DNA of 64,000 bases from Vibrio diabolicus (GCA_001048675.1 CCKK01000023.1:62001-126000), one strand, 5' to 3'. Numbered from the stretch's first letter, positions 1-8,321 are shown. The notes: generated from the sequence alone by a model not told the origin. Numbers and translations are program-made.

Positions 1-1183
1 CTTACAAGCTGAGCGCGAGCAGGGGATCACAATTGATGTAGCTTACCGCTATTTCTCGACGCAGAAACGTAAGTTCATCATCGCCGATACTCCTGGGCAC
101 GAGCAGTACACGCGCAATATGGCGACAGGCGCATCGACGTGTGACTTAGCGGTGATCTTAGTTGATGCACGTAAAGGCATTCTTGATCAAACTCGTCGTC
201 ACTCTTTTATTTCCAACCTACTGGGTTTGAAACACTTTGTTGTGGCGATCAACAAGATGGATTTAGTGGATTACTCGCAAGAGCGCTTTGAAGAAATCCG
301 CGATGAGTATCTTAAGTTTTCTGAGAACCTGACCGGGGATATTGATATTCAAATCATCCCGATTTCGGCGCTTGAAGGTGACAATGTGGTGGATAAAGGG
401 CAAAACCTAAGCTGGTTTAAAGGCCCGTCATTGCTTGAACTTCTTGAAACGGTCGATGTGGATCAAGAAAAAGGTGCGGGTGAGTTCCGCTTCCCAGTGC
501 AATACGTTAACCGTCCTAACCTCGATTTCCGTGGTTTTGCGGGGACGATTTCTTCAGGTTCGATCAAAGTCGGTGATGCCATCAAAGCATTGCCATCGGG
601 GAAAACGTCAACCGTGGCACGCATTGTTACGTTTGATGGTGATATTGAGGAAGCTCGTGCTGGGTTGGCGGTCACTCTGACGCTAAGCGATGAGATCGAT
701 ATTAGCCGTGGCGATTTGATTGTCCTAGACAATGCTCAAGTGGAAACCACAAACCACTTGCTTGCCGATGTGGTATGGATGACAGAGCAACCTCTGCAAC
801 CGGGCCGTGACTACGACATCAAAATCGCGGGTAAGAAAACTGTGGGCCATGTTGAAGCGATTCGTCACCAATATGATATCAACAACCTATCGACTCATAG
901 TGCGGCAGAGCTGCCATTGAATGGTATTGGCTTGTGTGAATGGTCTCTCAATGAGTCAGTTGCGCTGGACAATTACCAAGATTGTGCTGATACCGGCGGC
1001 TTCATCATTATCGATCGTCTGACGAACGTGACGGTTGGTGCAGGCATGGTCAAAGAAAGCCTCGCGGTGGTTGAGCGCGATTTGACGGACATCTCTGCGT
1101 TTGAAGTTGAGCTGAATGCACTTGTGCGTAAACACTTCCCACACTGGGAAGCAAAAGACGTCAGCCAATTGCTGAAAAAGTAA
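1..1183 (+). CDS. cysN: Sulfate adenylyltransferase subunit 1 (GTPase), 5' end missing
   Basis: GTPase subunit of ATP sulfurylase; with CysD it makes adenosine 5'-phosphosulfate in cytoplasmic sulfate assimilation. The reading frame is open from base 2, so the gene starts before the window; 393 residues are visible, about 80 fewer than the usual ~475. An EF-Tu-like GTPase domain is recognisable from the G3 motif DTPGHEQYTRNM (around base 89) and the G4 motif NKMD (around base 250), followed by beta-barrel domains 2 and 3. An ATG at 119 is internal, because conserved switch-region sequence (EREQGITIDVAYRYF) lies upstream in frame. An SLC13 permease and cysC follow on the same strand, consistent with one sulfate-activation operon. 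Confidence 0.97.
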   Translation, partial: LQAEREQGITIDVAYRYFSTQKRKFIIADTPGHEQYTRNMATGASTCDLAVILVDARKGILDQTRRHSFISNLLGLKHFVVAINKMDLVDYSQERFEEIRDEYLKFSENLTGDIDIQIIPISALEGDNVVDKGQNLSWFKGPSLLELLETVDVDQEKGAGEFRFPVQYVNRPNLDFRGFAGTISSGSIKVGDAIKALPSGKTSTVARIVTFDGDIEEARAGLAVTLTLSDEIDISRGDLIVLDNAQVETTNHLLADVVWMTEQPLQPGRDYDIKIAGKKTVGHVEAIRHQYDINNLSTHSAAELPLNGIGLCEWSLNESVALDNYQDCADTGGFIIIDRLTNVTVGAGMVKESLAVVERDLTDISAFEVELNALVRKHFPHWEAKDVSQLLKK

Positions 1184-1244
1184 TTGGCGCGCCCGAGCTC
1201 GATAAGCTCTGATTCTATCTGTTGTTGTGCTTGGGGCGTCGCTG

Positions 1245-1327
1245 CCTAACTGAGTTGCGAAATGCAGTTAGGTTATTCTCCTAATACCAGAATGCTTCGG
1301 TGAAGCCCAAGAAAACCGAGCATTCTG
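1245..1327 (+). other. Two tandem intercistronic hairpins between cysN and the permease gene
   Basis: The 252-base gap holds two inverted repeats. CCTAACTG at 1245-1252 pairs with CAGTTAGG at 1265-1272. A larger stem runs from 1288 to 1327: CAGAATGC plus TCGGT pairs with ACCGA plus GCATTCTG, with one bulged base. Neither is followed by a T run, so they look more like mRNA processing or stabilising structures than factor-independent terminators. I see no gene in this gap. Confidence 0.5.
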
Positions 1328-1435
1328 ATGTTCTTTTCGCTTGCGCTGATTTTGGTCTGTTTACTCGTTTGTCTGGTGTCTCACGGATAAATGAGTCGTT
1401 GTTGTGCCCTTTGGGCGATTTGGTAAGGAAAGGCT

Positions 1436-3160
1436 ATGTGGGAACAAGGGTTTGTATTAGCGATTTTGCTTGGCATTATCACTTGTTTGCTTGTCACAAA
1501 AATTAAGCCTAGTTATGTCTTTGCGGGTGCCGCTTTTATTGCATTTATGGCGGGAATGATGGATTCAGCCACGATCGCATCCAACTTTACCAACTCTTCG
1601 TTATTGACTCTGGTTCTGTTGATTCTTGCATCGTGTGCTTTAGAAAAAACGTTACTGATCAGTTGGGTGAGCCGTAGTATTTCTGAAGGCCAGTTAGGTA
1701 GTGTGATCGCTAAGCTCGGTGTATCAACGGCCTTGCTCTCTTCATTCACGAATAATACCGCCGTGGTTGTCTCATTGATTGGGGCGATTAAGCGTAATCA
1801 GCAGCATGCGCCTTCGAAATTACTCATCCCGCTGTCTTACGCCGCCATTTTTGGTGGCACATTAACTTTGATAGGTACGTCGACTAACTTAATCATCAAC
1901 AGCTTTGTTGAAGATGCCGGTTTGCCGAGCCTGAGCTTTTTTACACCCACGATGATTGGCTTGGCGGTGTTGGTGGGAGGAATGCTGATTCTTATCCCGC
2001 TCAGTTACTTACTGCCGAACTACGATGATCAAAGCCAAGAAGATTTACCGTACTTTCTTGAGTCTCGCGTAGAGCCTGGTTCACCGTTAGTTGGGCGCAC
2101 GGTCAGCGAGAATAATTTACGTGCGCTGCGCAAACTGTTTCTTGCGGAGGTTGTACGAGATGGCGTGACGGTTTCCTCTGTAGGACCGGATTTCGTACTC
2201 AATGCGAAAGACCGTTTGTTGTTTTGTGGTGATGTTGAGAGCGTCGCGACCCTGCAAGAAATTCCGGGCCTCAAGCTTTTTGGTCAGCAGCACTTGAATG
2301 GGCAAAATTTTATTGAAGTTGTGGTGAGCTCATCCGCGACGTTTTGCTATAAAACACTTAAAGAGAGCCGATTCCGTGACCGCTTTGATGCCGTTGTTGT
2401 CGCTATTCGTCGTGGCCATGAGCGCCTAGAGGGCGGTTTGGGTAGCATTACCTTAGCGCCAGGTGACACGTTAGTTCTGGTTCCGGGGAAGCGTTTTGAA
2501 TCGGAGCGCCGAGCTCATCGTAAAGAGTTTGTTTTAGTGCATGATTTGGACTCTAGCGCTCGGCTTGATACAAATAAATCCTCCATCGTGCTACTGGGCT
2601 TTGCTGCCGTAATTGGGTGTGCGCTATTAGAGCTAGTACCGATTATTAAAGGCCTTGCCGCGTATCTTATCGCACTTATCGCGTTTGGCATTGTACAGAT
2701 TTCAGAACTGCGCCGCCGTTTCCCAATTGATATCGTTGTGATTGTCGGCTCTGCTTTGTCCATCGCTCAATTGATGATCTCTTCCGGCTTGTCAGAGAGA
2801 ATGGGAGCGATGTTTATTGAAGCGTTCAATGGCTGGGGCGTGTTTGGAGCCTTGGTCGCAACTTACATCATGACATTAGTTCTCACTGAACTGGTGACGA
2901 ATAATGCCGCGGCTGCGCTTTCTTTTCCTATTGGCTATAGCATGGCGATCGGTTATGGCGTAGATCCGATGCCATTCATTATGGCGGTCTTGTTTGGCGC
3001 CAGTGCGAGCTTTATTTCTCCCTACGGTTATCAAACCAACTTACTGGTGTACAGCGTAGGAAATTATAAATTGACCGACTATGTGAGAATTGGTGTGCCG
3101 ATTTCGATTGTGTACTCTGTATTAGTACTTACTTTGATTCCGGTCTTCTTCCCGTTTTAA
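1436..3160 (+). CDS. SLC13-family permease with two RCK_C (TrkA-C) domains
   Basis: Probable inner-membrane anion transporter, by context for sulfate. Hydrophobic segments occupy roughly residues 1-200 and 385-574. Each half carries an asparagine-rich loop typical of the family: FTNNTAVVVSLIG near residue 105 and LVTNNAAAALSFPIG near residue 487. Between them (about 205-375) lies a soluble insert with two RCK_C-like repeats (each with a GxxLxGRT/L or similar start and a DxLLFCG or DTLVLVPG strand). Start ATG 1436 follows AAGGAAAGG. It sits between cysN and cysC, with only 24 bases to cysC, which supports co-transcription and a sulfate role. Substrate is inferred from context only. Confidence 0.88.
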   Translation: MWEQGFVLAILLGIITCLLVTKIKPSYVFAGAAFIAFMAGMMDSATIASNFTNSSLLTLVLLILASCALEKTLLISWVSRSISEGQLGSVIAKLGVSTALLSSFTNNTAVVVSLIGAIKRNQQHAPSKLLIPLSYAAIFGGTLTLIGTSTNLIINSFVEDAGLPSLSFFTPTMIGLAVLVGGMLILIPLSYLLPNYDDQSQEDLPYFLESRVEPGSPLVGRTVSENNLRALRKLFLAEVVRDGVTVSSVGPDFVLNAKDRLLFCGDVESVATLQEIPGLKLFGQQHLNGQNFIEVVVSSSATFCYKTLKESRFRDRFDAVVVAIRRGHERLEGGLGSITLAPGDTLVLVPGKRFESERRAHRKEFVLVHDLDSSARLDTNKSSIVLLGFAAVIGCALLELVPIIKGLAAYLIALIAFGIVQISELRRRFPIDIVVIVGSALSIAQLMISSGLSERMGAMFIEAFNGWGVFGALVATYIMTLVLTELVTNNAAAALSFPIGYSMAIGYGVDPMPFIMAVLFGASASFISPYGYQTNLLVYSVGNYKLTDYVRIGVPISIVYSVLVLTLIPVFFPF

Positions 3161-3184
3161 TTCCGATATTTACAAGGATACGTT

Positions 3185-3802
3185 ATGACTGCCGAAACGA
3201 CGGTAAAAGATGAAAACATTGTTTGGCACCAGCATTCGGTCGATAAACAGTTTCGTGCTGAGTTAAAGAAGCAAAAACCTGCCGTATTGTGGTTTACCGG
3301 CTTATCTGGAGCGGGTAAATCAACCGTAGCGGGGGCGTTGGAAAATCGCCTTGCAGCATTGGGTTACCACACTTATTTATTGGATGGTGACAATGTGCGA
3401 CATGGCCTGTGTAGTGATTTGGGCTTTTCTGAACAGGATCGTCGCGAGAACATTCGTCGTATTGGTGAACTGGCTAAACTGATGGCGGATGCAGGCTTAA
3501 TTGTGTTGTCGGCGTTCATTTCACCTCATCGTGCAGAGCGACAACTAGTGCGCGACTTATTGCCAGAAGGTGAGTTTATCGAAGTGTTCGTCAATGCATC
3601 TCTAGAAGTCTGCGAAGGTCGCGATCCTAAAGGTTTGTACCGCAAAGCACGCGCGGGAGAAATTCCTAACTTCACTGGTATTGATTCTGAATATCAAGCA
3701 CCGAAGAATCCGGAAGTCGATTTACCAGCGGGCGAAAAAAGCGTCGATGAGCTGGTGGACTTGTGCTTGGAAGCGCTTAAGTCGCGTGCAGTGATCCGAT
3801 AA
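3185..3802 (+). CDS. cysC: Adenylylsulfate kinase
   Basis: Phosphorylates APS to PAPS using ATP, the step after CysDN in sulfate assimilation. The 205-residue length is normal. The Walker A loop GLSGAGKST is at residues 39-47. It is followed by the APS-kinase signatures DGDNVRHGL, the RRENIRRI helix and FISPHRAER. The start is an ATG with ACAAGGA upstream. It is the last gene of the cysN-permease-cysC run, and a large inverted repeat lies just after its stop. Confidence 0.97.
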   Translation: MTAETTVKDENIVWHQHSVDKQFRAELKKQKPAVLWFTGLSGAGKSTVAGALENRLAALGYHTYLLDGDNVRHGLCSDLGFSEQDRRENIRRIGELAKLMADAGLIVLSAFISPHRAERQLVRDLLPEGEFIEVFVNASLEVCEGRDPKGLYRKARAGEIPNFTGIDSEYQAPKNPEVDLPAGEKSVDELVDLCLEALKSRAVIR

Positions 3803-3804
3803 AT

Positions 3805-3886
3805 AAGCATTTGGATCATTGGTGACCTCAAGCTCTTTGAACGGCTTAAGAAGCATTTGGATCATGGGTGGTCAAATGCTTCTTAA
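3805..3886. repeat. Direct repeat plus 14-bp inverted repeat, probable cysC terminator region
   Basis: The 15-mer AAGCATTTGGATCAT occurs at 3805-3819 and again at 3851-3865, a period of 46 bases. The second copy forms the left arm of a perfect 14-bp inverted repeat: TTAAGAAGCATTTG at 3846-3859 pairs with CAAATGCTTCTTAA at 3873-3886. It lies between the convergent cysC and TIGR03899-like genes and probably ends transcription in both directions, although there is no long T run. Confidence 0.6.
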
Positions 3887-3891
3887 ACTGC

Positions 3892-4797
3892 CTACACGGT
3901 ATGATGAACCGTACTTTTAGCGTCACTATGGACACTAAACCTATGATTTAAAAGCGCAAGCATTTGGTCGTAGTAGTCGGCATGTGGTTTGTTACCGAGC
4001 AAGGTACAGAGCTCATTGCCTGTTGGCGTGAAGCGGTAATATAAAAGACGGACGCCTTTGCTGTTCACGTTCAGCGACAAGTTTTTACCTTGGTAGGTGA
4101 GGATCAATGGCGTCTCGATACCAATTTCGCCAGATTCAAGCTCGGTACTATGCAGTAACCCTAGTTCAATCAACAGCAACAAACTTGAATAGGGCAGCTG
4201 AAAACTTCCCATGTTTAAGCTGTTGGCGATGTCTCGTTTGCCGAAGCTAAATATTCCTCCTTGCGCTTTATAACCAATCAACAGCTTGCGACTGTGATCC
4301 CCTCCAAAACTGCACGCCAGAGAGGCGGCTCTTTGCAGAGTTTGCGCTTCTTTTGGTGACATATCTTTGAGGACTTTGAGCGCTTTCATCGACGTCGAGC
4401 CTGGGTTTGTTACTTCACGCTTCATCACTTGAGCCCATAACTTTTGCATCGCGCTGTTATGGATGTCTTGAGCCATTTCAAAAAAACGATACAACCAGTC
4501 TTGGTCGGGCTCTCCGGCAGTTTCATCTCGGCATGAACTGTGTGCTAGCTTTAAAATCTGCTCTAGGTTTTTTTGTCGCTGTTCTTGGCGTCTCTGTTCA
4601 CGCAGTTGGGCTCTTTCAAGCGCGGATTTGGCTGGTGGATCGGTTTGCAGTAAGGCATCAAGACCGTGTATTTGGGCAATGGTTTTTACCTTGCTGGCAC
4701 TGTCTTTGATGTAGCCCTGCTTTTTTTCTTGTTGCGTATTTTTTTGTGCGTTTGACTGATGTTCGATGACAACAGGTTGCTTTGTCGGTTCTGCCAT
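3892..4797 (-). CDS. TIGR03899-like conserved protein of unknown function
   Basis: Soluble 301-residue protein. I recognise it as resembling the TIGR03899 family, known from Vibrio and Shewanella; its function is not known. The N-terminal ~110 residues are rich in Gln, Lys and Glu, with a likely coiled coil around ERAQLREQRRQEQRQK. The rest is a mixed alpha/beta domain containing PKEAQTLQRAASLACSFGG. I chose ATG 4797 because TAGGAAAAT lies just upstream; a longer frame opens with a TTG at 4812 and would swallow that site. It is convergent with cysC. No signal peptide or membrane segment is visible. Confidence 0.7.
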   Translation of the reverse strand: MAEPTKQPVVIEHQSNAQKNTQQEKKQGYIKDSASKVKTIAQIHGLDALLQTDPPAKSALERAQLREQRRQEQRQKNLEQILKLAHSSCRDETAGEPDQDWLYRFFEMAQDIHNSAMQKLWAQVMKREVTNPGSTSMKALKVLKDMSPKEAQTLQRAASLACSFGGDHSRKLLIGYKAQGGIFSFGKRDIANSLNMGSFQLPYSSLLLLIELGLLHSTELESGEIGIETPLILTYQGKNLSLNVNSKGVRLLYYRFTPTGNELCTLLGNKPHADYYDQMLALLNHRFSVHSDAKSTVHHTV

Positions 4798-4903
4798 TAA
4801 TTTTCCTACCAAGAACTGCGCTGTTCGCTTGTTTAAATTTACACCTTATCTAACCAGGCGACCAGATAGGAGTTCTCAGTTTTTGAACGAATAGGGCTAT
4901 CCA

Positions 4904-4939
4904 AAATGATAATGAGTTGTTAAAATTGTTATCGTTATT
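4904..4939 (+). promoter_or_regulatory. Fur-box-like operator
   Basis: ATGATAATGAG at 4906-4916 and the complement of TAAAATTGTTATCGTTATT (4921-4939) form degenerate GATAAT-type repeats. The second element matches about 13 of 19 positions of the classical Fur consensus by hand alignment. It lies immediately upstream of the ribosome binding site of the 34-residue ORF. Binding is inferred, not shown. Confidence 0.5.
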
Positions 4940-4950
4940 TTGGAGGGACA

Positions 4951-5055
4951 ATGAAGTTCTCAGAAGCAGGTAAATTAAAAAAGCACCTGTCGATAGCGTT
5001 TCTTTTGGTTATTTATGTTGGCGTATTAGCGTATTTGTCTCGTTATATCGTGTAA
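4951..5055 (+). CDS. 34-residue single-pass membrane protein, Fur-box-associated
   Basis: Small ORF with a very strong ribosome binding site (TGGAGGGACA then ATG). The product has a basic, polar N terminus (about residues 1-12, KLKKH) followed by one hydrophobic helix (about 14-29, IAFLLVIYVGVLAYL) and a short RYIV tail, so it is probably a type II-like inner-membrane microprotein. It stands alone between TIGR03899 (divergent) and the zinc operon terminator (convergent). The Fur-like site directly upstream suggests iron-responsive expression. I do not recognise a family. The case for it being real rests on the start signals and the membrane helix. Confidence 0.6.
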   Translation: MKFSEAGKLKKHLSIAFLLVIYVGVLAYLSRYIV

Positions 5056-5064
5056 CACAGAACT

Positions 5065-5090
5065 AAAAAAGGCGCCGATGTGACGCCTTA
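5065..5090 (-). terminator. Factor-independent terminator of the zinc operon
   Basis: On the minus strand AAGGCG and CGCCTT form the stem around a nine-base loop, followed directly by a T run (the AAAAAA at 5065-5070 on the plus strand). It lies 30 bases past the DUF3299 stop and also faces the end of the 34-residue ORF. Confidence 0.8.
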
Positions 5091-5119
5091 GGTGTACCGA
5101 TGCATGTCAACGACTTAAA

Positions 5120-5614
5120 CTACATATCGTCGTAGGCTTCTATTTTCGATCCCTCAATAACGTAAGCCGTTTCAGCCAGCTCGTGGCTTATCGTCTCGGT
5201 TTTCAACTCTCCAACCACATATATGACATCCCACAGTTCTTGAACGGGTGCGCCTTTGGGAAACTTCACGTAAATGATTTGGTTTGGTGGCGGTGGTGGT
5301 ACGTGGATACAAGCTCCAAAGTATGGCACCAACAAAAACTCGGTGACGGTATTCGCGTCACCTTCAAGCGGGATGACAAAGCCTGGGATTTTAACTTGGC
5401 TTCCATTTAGCTCTGGTCGAACGTTACCAATTTTAGACTGTTGCGCTGCGCCGCCACTGTGATCAGAAGCTGGCATGCCCACACTGTCGAACAGTTTGCG
5501 TTCTTTCTCAGGTACTAGATCAATCCAGTCGAGCGTTAATGGCTCCTCGCTTGCGAGTACTGGCGCTATAAATGAGACGATCAGCAAGCAACTTGCGAGT
5601 ATTTTTCTCCACAT
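5120..5614 (-). CDS. DUF3299 periplasmic protein, last gene of the zinc operon
   Basis: Exported 164-residue protein. A signal peptide spans residues 1-21 (hydrophobic LASCLLIVSFIAPVLA, cleavage after VLAS). The mature part has the DUF3299 features IPGFVIPLEGD, then FLLVPYFGACIHVPPPPPNQ with a conserved Cys and a proline run. The molecular role is unknown. It follows the permease gene by four bases and has AAGGAT before its ATG, so it is translated from the same mRNA. The upstream genes belong to the zrg zinc uptake set described in V. cholerae, so a periplasmic accessory role in zinc import is the best inference. Confidence 0.85.
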   Translation of the reverse strand: MWRKILASCLLIVSFIAPVLASEEPLTLDWIDLVPEKERKLFDSVGMPASDHSGGAAQQSKIGNVRPELNGSQVKIPGFVIPLEGDANTVTEFLLVPYFGACIHVPPPPPNQIIYVKFPKGAPVQELWDVIYVVGELKTETISHELAETAYVIEGSKIEAYDDM

Positions 5615-5618
5615 TTTA

Positions 5619-6878
5619 TTAAATCCTTATTGTCATTCCGTCACTTAGTGACTGTCGGTAGGCGCGAAAAGCCGGGATGAAACCAATTACAATTCCAGCG
5701 CATTGTACGAAACCTAATAGCATCCATTCATAGGGCGATAAGAGGCTTAAAGTCAGATGTATTCCATAATGCTGTTGAATGATGGGTTGCACGATGGCGA
5801 GAATGGCATACAGCCCTGCCACTCCAGTCACAATTCCGGCAGCAGTAAGTAGACTGGCTTCGCTGATCAATAATGAGAAAACATGACGAGGTCTTGCCCC
5901 CATAGCGCGCAAAATCGCCATTTCACGGCGGCGCTCCTGTAAGCTGGTTAATAAGCTGCTTAGCATGCCGAGTAATCCTGCAATCACCACAAAGCCAGAC
6001 ACTGCCATTAAGGCTTGCTCGGCAACAGACATCATTCCCCACAATTCATGCAACGCAACCCCGGGCATAATCGCGCTAAGCGGTTCTTTGGGATAAGTGT
6101 TGATTTGCCTTTGTAGGGCGAAAGTCTGAATACGAGATTTCAAACCGACCAGCATCGCGGTAATTTGCTTGGGCTGAAAGTCTCTGCTTTTGAGGTCTTG
6201 TGCCTTGGGTGTTGGGCCTAAACGTGCACCGCTTTCCCATCCGACGTGGATGGCTTCGATGGCTTCTAGCGAGACATGGACGGTTTTGTCGACTGGCGTG
6301 CCAGTGGGCGCAAGAATCCCGACAACTTTGAATGGCAGGTTGTCATGTCGGCTAAAGCCTACATCACTAATGCCGTGGGCAATGATGATTTCACTACCGA
6401 CGTGATAACCCAGCTGTTTTGCGACATCAGAACCGAGCACGGTTTCAAATAAACCATTGAATTCTTGGCCTTCTGAAAAGGTTAGTGATTGCTTACTTCC
6501 GAATTTATAGTGTTCAAAATAGCTGTGGTTGGTTCCCATGACTCGGAATCCTTTGTGCGAGTCGCCAAGTGAGATTGGAATCGCCCAATCTACTGCTCGA
6601 TGATTGGCAAACTCTTGGTAACTCTTCCAGTCAATGTTGTTGGTGGCATTGCCAATGCGAAACACAGAGTAGAGCAGCAAGTTCACTTGTCCAGAACGGC
6701 CACCAATGATGAGGTCGGTGCCTGAAATTGTATTGGCGAAGCTATCTTTTGCCTGAGTACGAATGCGTTCTACTCCTAAAAGGAGTATGACAGAAATCGC
6801 GACTGTCATGATGGTTAATATTGCCGTCGCCTTACGATTGATTAAGCTCTTCCACGCGAGCTTTGCAACAGCGCTCAT
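5619..6878 (-). CDS. ABC transporter permease (MacB/FtsX type) of the zinc operon
   Basis: Inner-membrane subunit of 419 residues. One helix near residues 17-38 is followed by a large periplasmic MacB-like domain (about 40-280), then three helices at the C terminus (about 285-315, 335-365, 380-405). The cytoplasmic loop ERRREMAILRAMGARPRHVF is the FtsX coupling signature. Its ATG overlaps the ATPase stop (ATGA), indicating translational coupling. Members of this fold usually act as mechanotransmitters or lipoprotein extractors rather than ion channels, so how it serves zinc uptake is not obvious. The V. cholerae zrg locus is the basis for the zinc assignment. Confidence 0.88.
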   Translation of the reverse strand: MSAVAKLAWKSLINRKATAILTIMTVAISVILLLGVERIRTQAKDSFANTISGTDLIIGGRSGQVNLLLYSVFRIGNATNNIDWKSYQEFANHRAVDWAIPISLGDSHKGFRVMGTNHSYFEHYKFGSKQSLTFSEGQEFNGLFETVLGSDVAKQLGYHVGSEIIIAHGISDVGFSRHDNLPFKVVGILAPTGTPVDKTVHVSLEAIEAIHVGWESGARLGPTPKAQDLKSRDFQPKQITAMLVGLKSRIQTFALQRQINTYPKEPLSAIMPGVALHELWGMMSVAEQALMAVSGFVVIAGLLGMLSSLLTSLQERRREMAILRAMGARPRHVFSLLISEASLLTAAGIVTGVAGLYAILAIVQPIIQQHYGIHLTLSLLSPYEWMLLGFVQCAGIVIGFIPAFRAYRQSLSDGMTIRI

Positions 6879-7603
6879 GATGCGGCTCCTAGGTTAGATG
6901 CTTGGTTAATATCTGGTAGGTTAAGTGTGCGGTCAAATAAGGGCTCAAGCGTTGGATCGTGACTGACGAAGATCAGCGTAGCGTTGGCTTGATTCGTTTG
7001 CTCCATCAGGAGTTCAATAAACGCTTTACGGTTATCATGGTCTAAAGCGGAGGTTGGCTCGTCAGCAATCACTAACCCCGGATACCCAATGAGTGCTCGT
7101 GCAGCCGCAACACGTTGTTGTTGGCCAATGCTCAGTTCCGATACCGGACGCGCATGAAGCTCGCTGGGTAGGTGGAGTCTTTCAAGCAGAGCTTGAGCTT
7201 GCTCTTCTAACGTTTGAGATGACGTTCTTGAAAGCGCGCGGCCACGTCGTGTTTGACTGAATTGGCAAGGCAGTAGTACGTTTTCAAGTACGTTTAAATA
7301 AGGCAATAAATTGAACTGCTGAAAGATATAGCCAATGTGATCGGCGCGAAATTTGTCTCTTTGACTTGCACTTAAACTAACAAGGTCAGTGTTCAGTACG
7401 GATAGAGAGCCAGATGTTAACGTGTTGATGCCAGTTAGTAGGGCAAGCAGCGTAGATTTACCGCAGCCACTGGGACCTTTGATAAATACGTGCTCACCTT
7501 GGGCAATATGTAACTGTGGAATATGAATGGTTGCGTGTGTTGAACCGGGCCAGACAAACTGGGCATTATTTAGCTCAACAACGTTTGACATGATTTCAGT
7601 CAT
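6875..7603 (-). CDS. ABC transporter ATP-binding protein of the zinc operon
   Basis: Cytoplasmic ATPase of 242 residues, LolD/MacB type. Walker A is GPSGCGKST near residue 40, the Q loop is IFQQFNLLPYL, the signature is LSIGQQQR and Walker B is LVIADEPTSALD. It pairs with the FtsX-like permease encoded directly downstream (4-base overlap). ATG 7603 follows GGTGA; a second ATG four codons later is possible. A strong hairpin separates it from the zrgA gene upstream. Confidence 0.9.
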   Translation of the reverse strand: MTEIMSNVVELNNAQFVWPGSTHATIHIPQLHIAQGEHVFIKGPSGCGKSTLLALLTGINTLTSGSLSVLNTDLVSLSASQRDKFRADHIGYIFQQFNLLPYLNVLENVLLPCQFSQTRRGRALSRTSSQTLEEQAQALLERLHLPSELHARPVSELSIGQQQRVAAARALIGYPGLVIADEPTSALDHDNRKAFIELLMEQTNQANATLIFVSHDPTLEPLFDRTLNLPDINQASNLGAAS

Positions 7604-7622
7604 ACTAAATCACCAAAGCATT

Positions 7623-7648
7623 GGCGTGTAAGTGTGTACTTACACGCC
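7623..7648 (-). other. Intra-operon hairpin after zrgA
   Basis: A perfect 11-bp inverted repeat: GGCGTGTAAGT at 7623-7633 and ACTTACACGCC at 7638-7648 around a four-base loop. It lies only eight bases past the zrgA stop. No T run follows in the direction of transcription, so it more likely stabilises zrgA mRNA or partly uncouples the ABC genes than terminates. Confidence 0.6.
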
Positions 7649-7655
7649 ACTCGTG

Positions 7656-8321
7656 TTATTTGATTACGATTTGGGAGTTATCTTTGCTCAGTTTGATGGC
7701 TGATTGCATGGTGTCAGTGAATATATTGACGTTGATTGACTCAGTCGTTGGAAATTGATTAAACCAGTCGGTTTGAATGTTACTGAGTTGGTTAACTTGG
7801 TCACAGCTGAAGCGATATTGCACCGAAAACTCACCATGTCCGCCATTTTCATGCTCCTCATGGTGAGCATCGTGACCGTCATGGTGCTCATGTTCATCAT
7901 GATGTTCATTGTGGTGATCATGGTGTTCGTGCCCTTCATGATCGTGATTTGCATGGTCATCATGGTCGTGCTCGCTATGATCATGGTCTTCATGAGGGGT
8001 GCTGAGGTTATGGTTTACGTAAGCTTCTTCAATATCACAATTGGCTTGCGCGTTAATAGCAAACAGCGTGTTGCTGTCTTCTAGGGTGGCAATGGCTTGT
8101 TTAAGTGCTTGCTCTTGCTGTTCATTTTCTGGAGCATGCTCGAAACCAACCACATCGGCACCGGGAGCAGTAATCTCCACTAACAGATCCTTTCCATCTT
8201 GGGCGATATTAAATTCGACGTGACCATGCACATGAGCACCGTGCTGGCGGTATTCGTCCGCATTTGCTGCTGTCGATAAAGAGAGACCAATGACAAGCGC
8301 TAAAACATGTTTCGATGACAT
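7656..8321 (-). CDS. zrgA: ZrgA-type periplasmic zinc uptake protein (DUF2796), His-rich
   Basis: Exported 221-residue protein. The signal peptide is residues 1-21 (LALVIGLSLSTAANA). The DUF2796 N-terminal part starts with QHGAHVHGHVEFNIA; residues ~115-160 are a His/Asp/Glu-rich tract built of HDH, HEHH and HHDEHEHH units, as expected for zinc capture. A C-terminal folded part follows (QYRFSCDQVNQL). The same family is ZrgA of the V. cholerae ZrgABCDE zinc importer. It follows the DUF2607 gene, which carries a Zur palindrome in its promoter, so the operon should be induced by zinc starvation. Confidence 0.88.
   Translation of the reverse strand: MSSKHVLALVIGLSLSTAANADEYRQHGAHVHGHVEFNIAQDGKDLLVEITAPGADVVGFEHAPENEQQEQALKQAIATLEDSNTLFAINAQANCDIEEAYVNHNLSTPHEDHDHSEHDHDDHANHDHEGHEHHDHHNEHHDEHEHHDGHDAHHEEHENGGHGEFSVQYRFSCDQVNQLSNIQTDWFNQFPTTESINVNIFTDTMQSAIKLSKDNSQIVIK

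Noticed and set aside
1300..1506. Plus-strand frame between cysN and the SLC13 permease
   Set aside because: It runs into the permease gene out of frame and begins inside a hairpin; no coding features.
7872..7980. Short tandem repeat array in zrgA that could be read as a CRISPR-like or microsatellite locus
   Set aside because: It is a degenerate His-Asp codon repeat within an intact ORF; there are no spacers.
7755..8084. Plus-strand frame of 109 codons opposite the zrgA histidine region
   Set aside because: It is the antisense of a His/Asp-rich coding repeat, giving Met/Val-rich sequence with no ribosome binding site.
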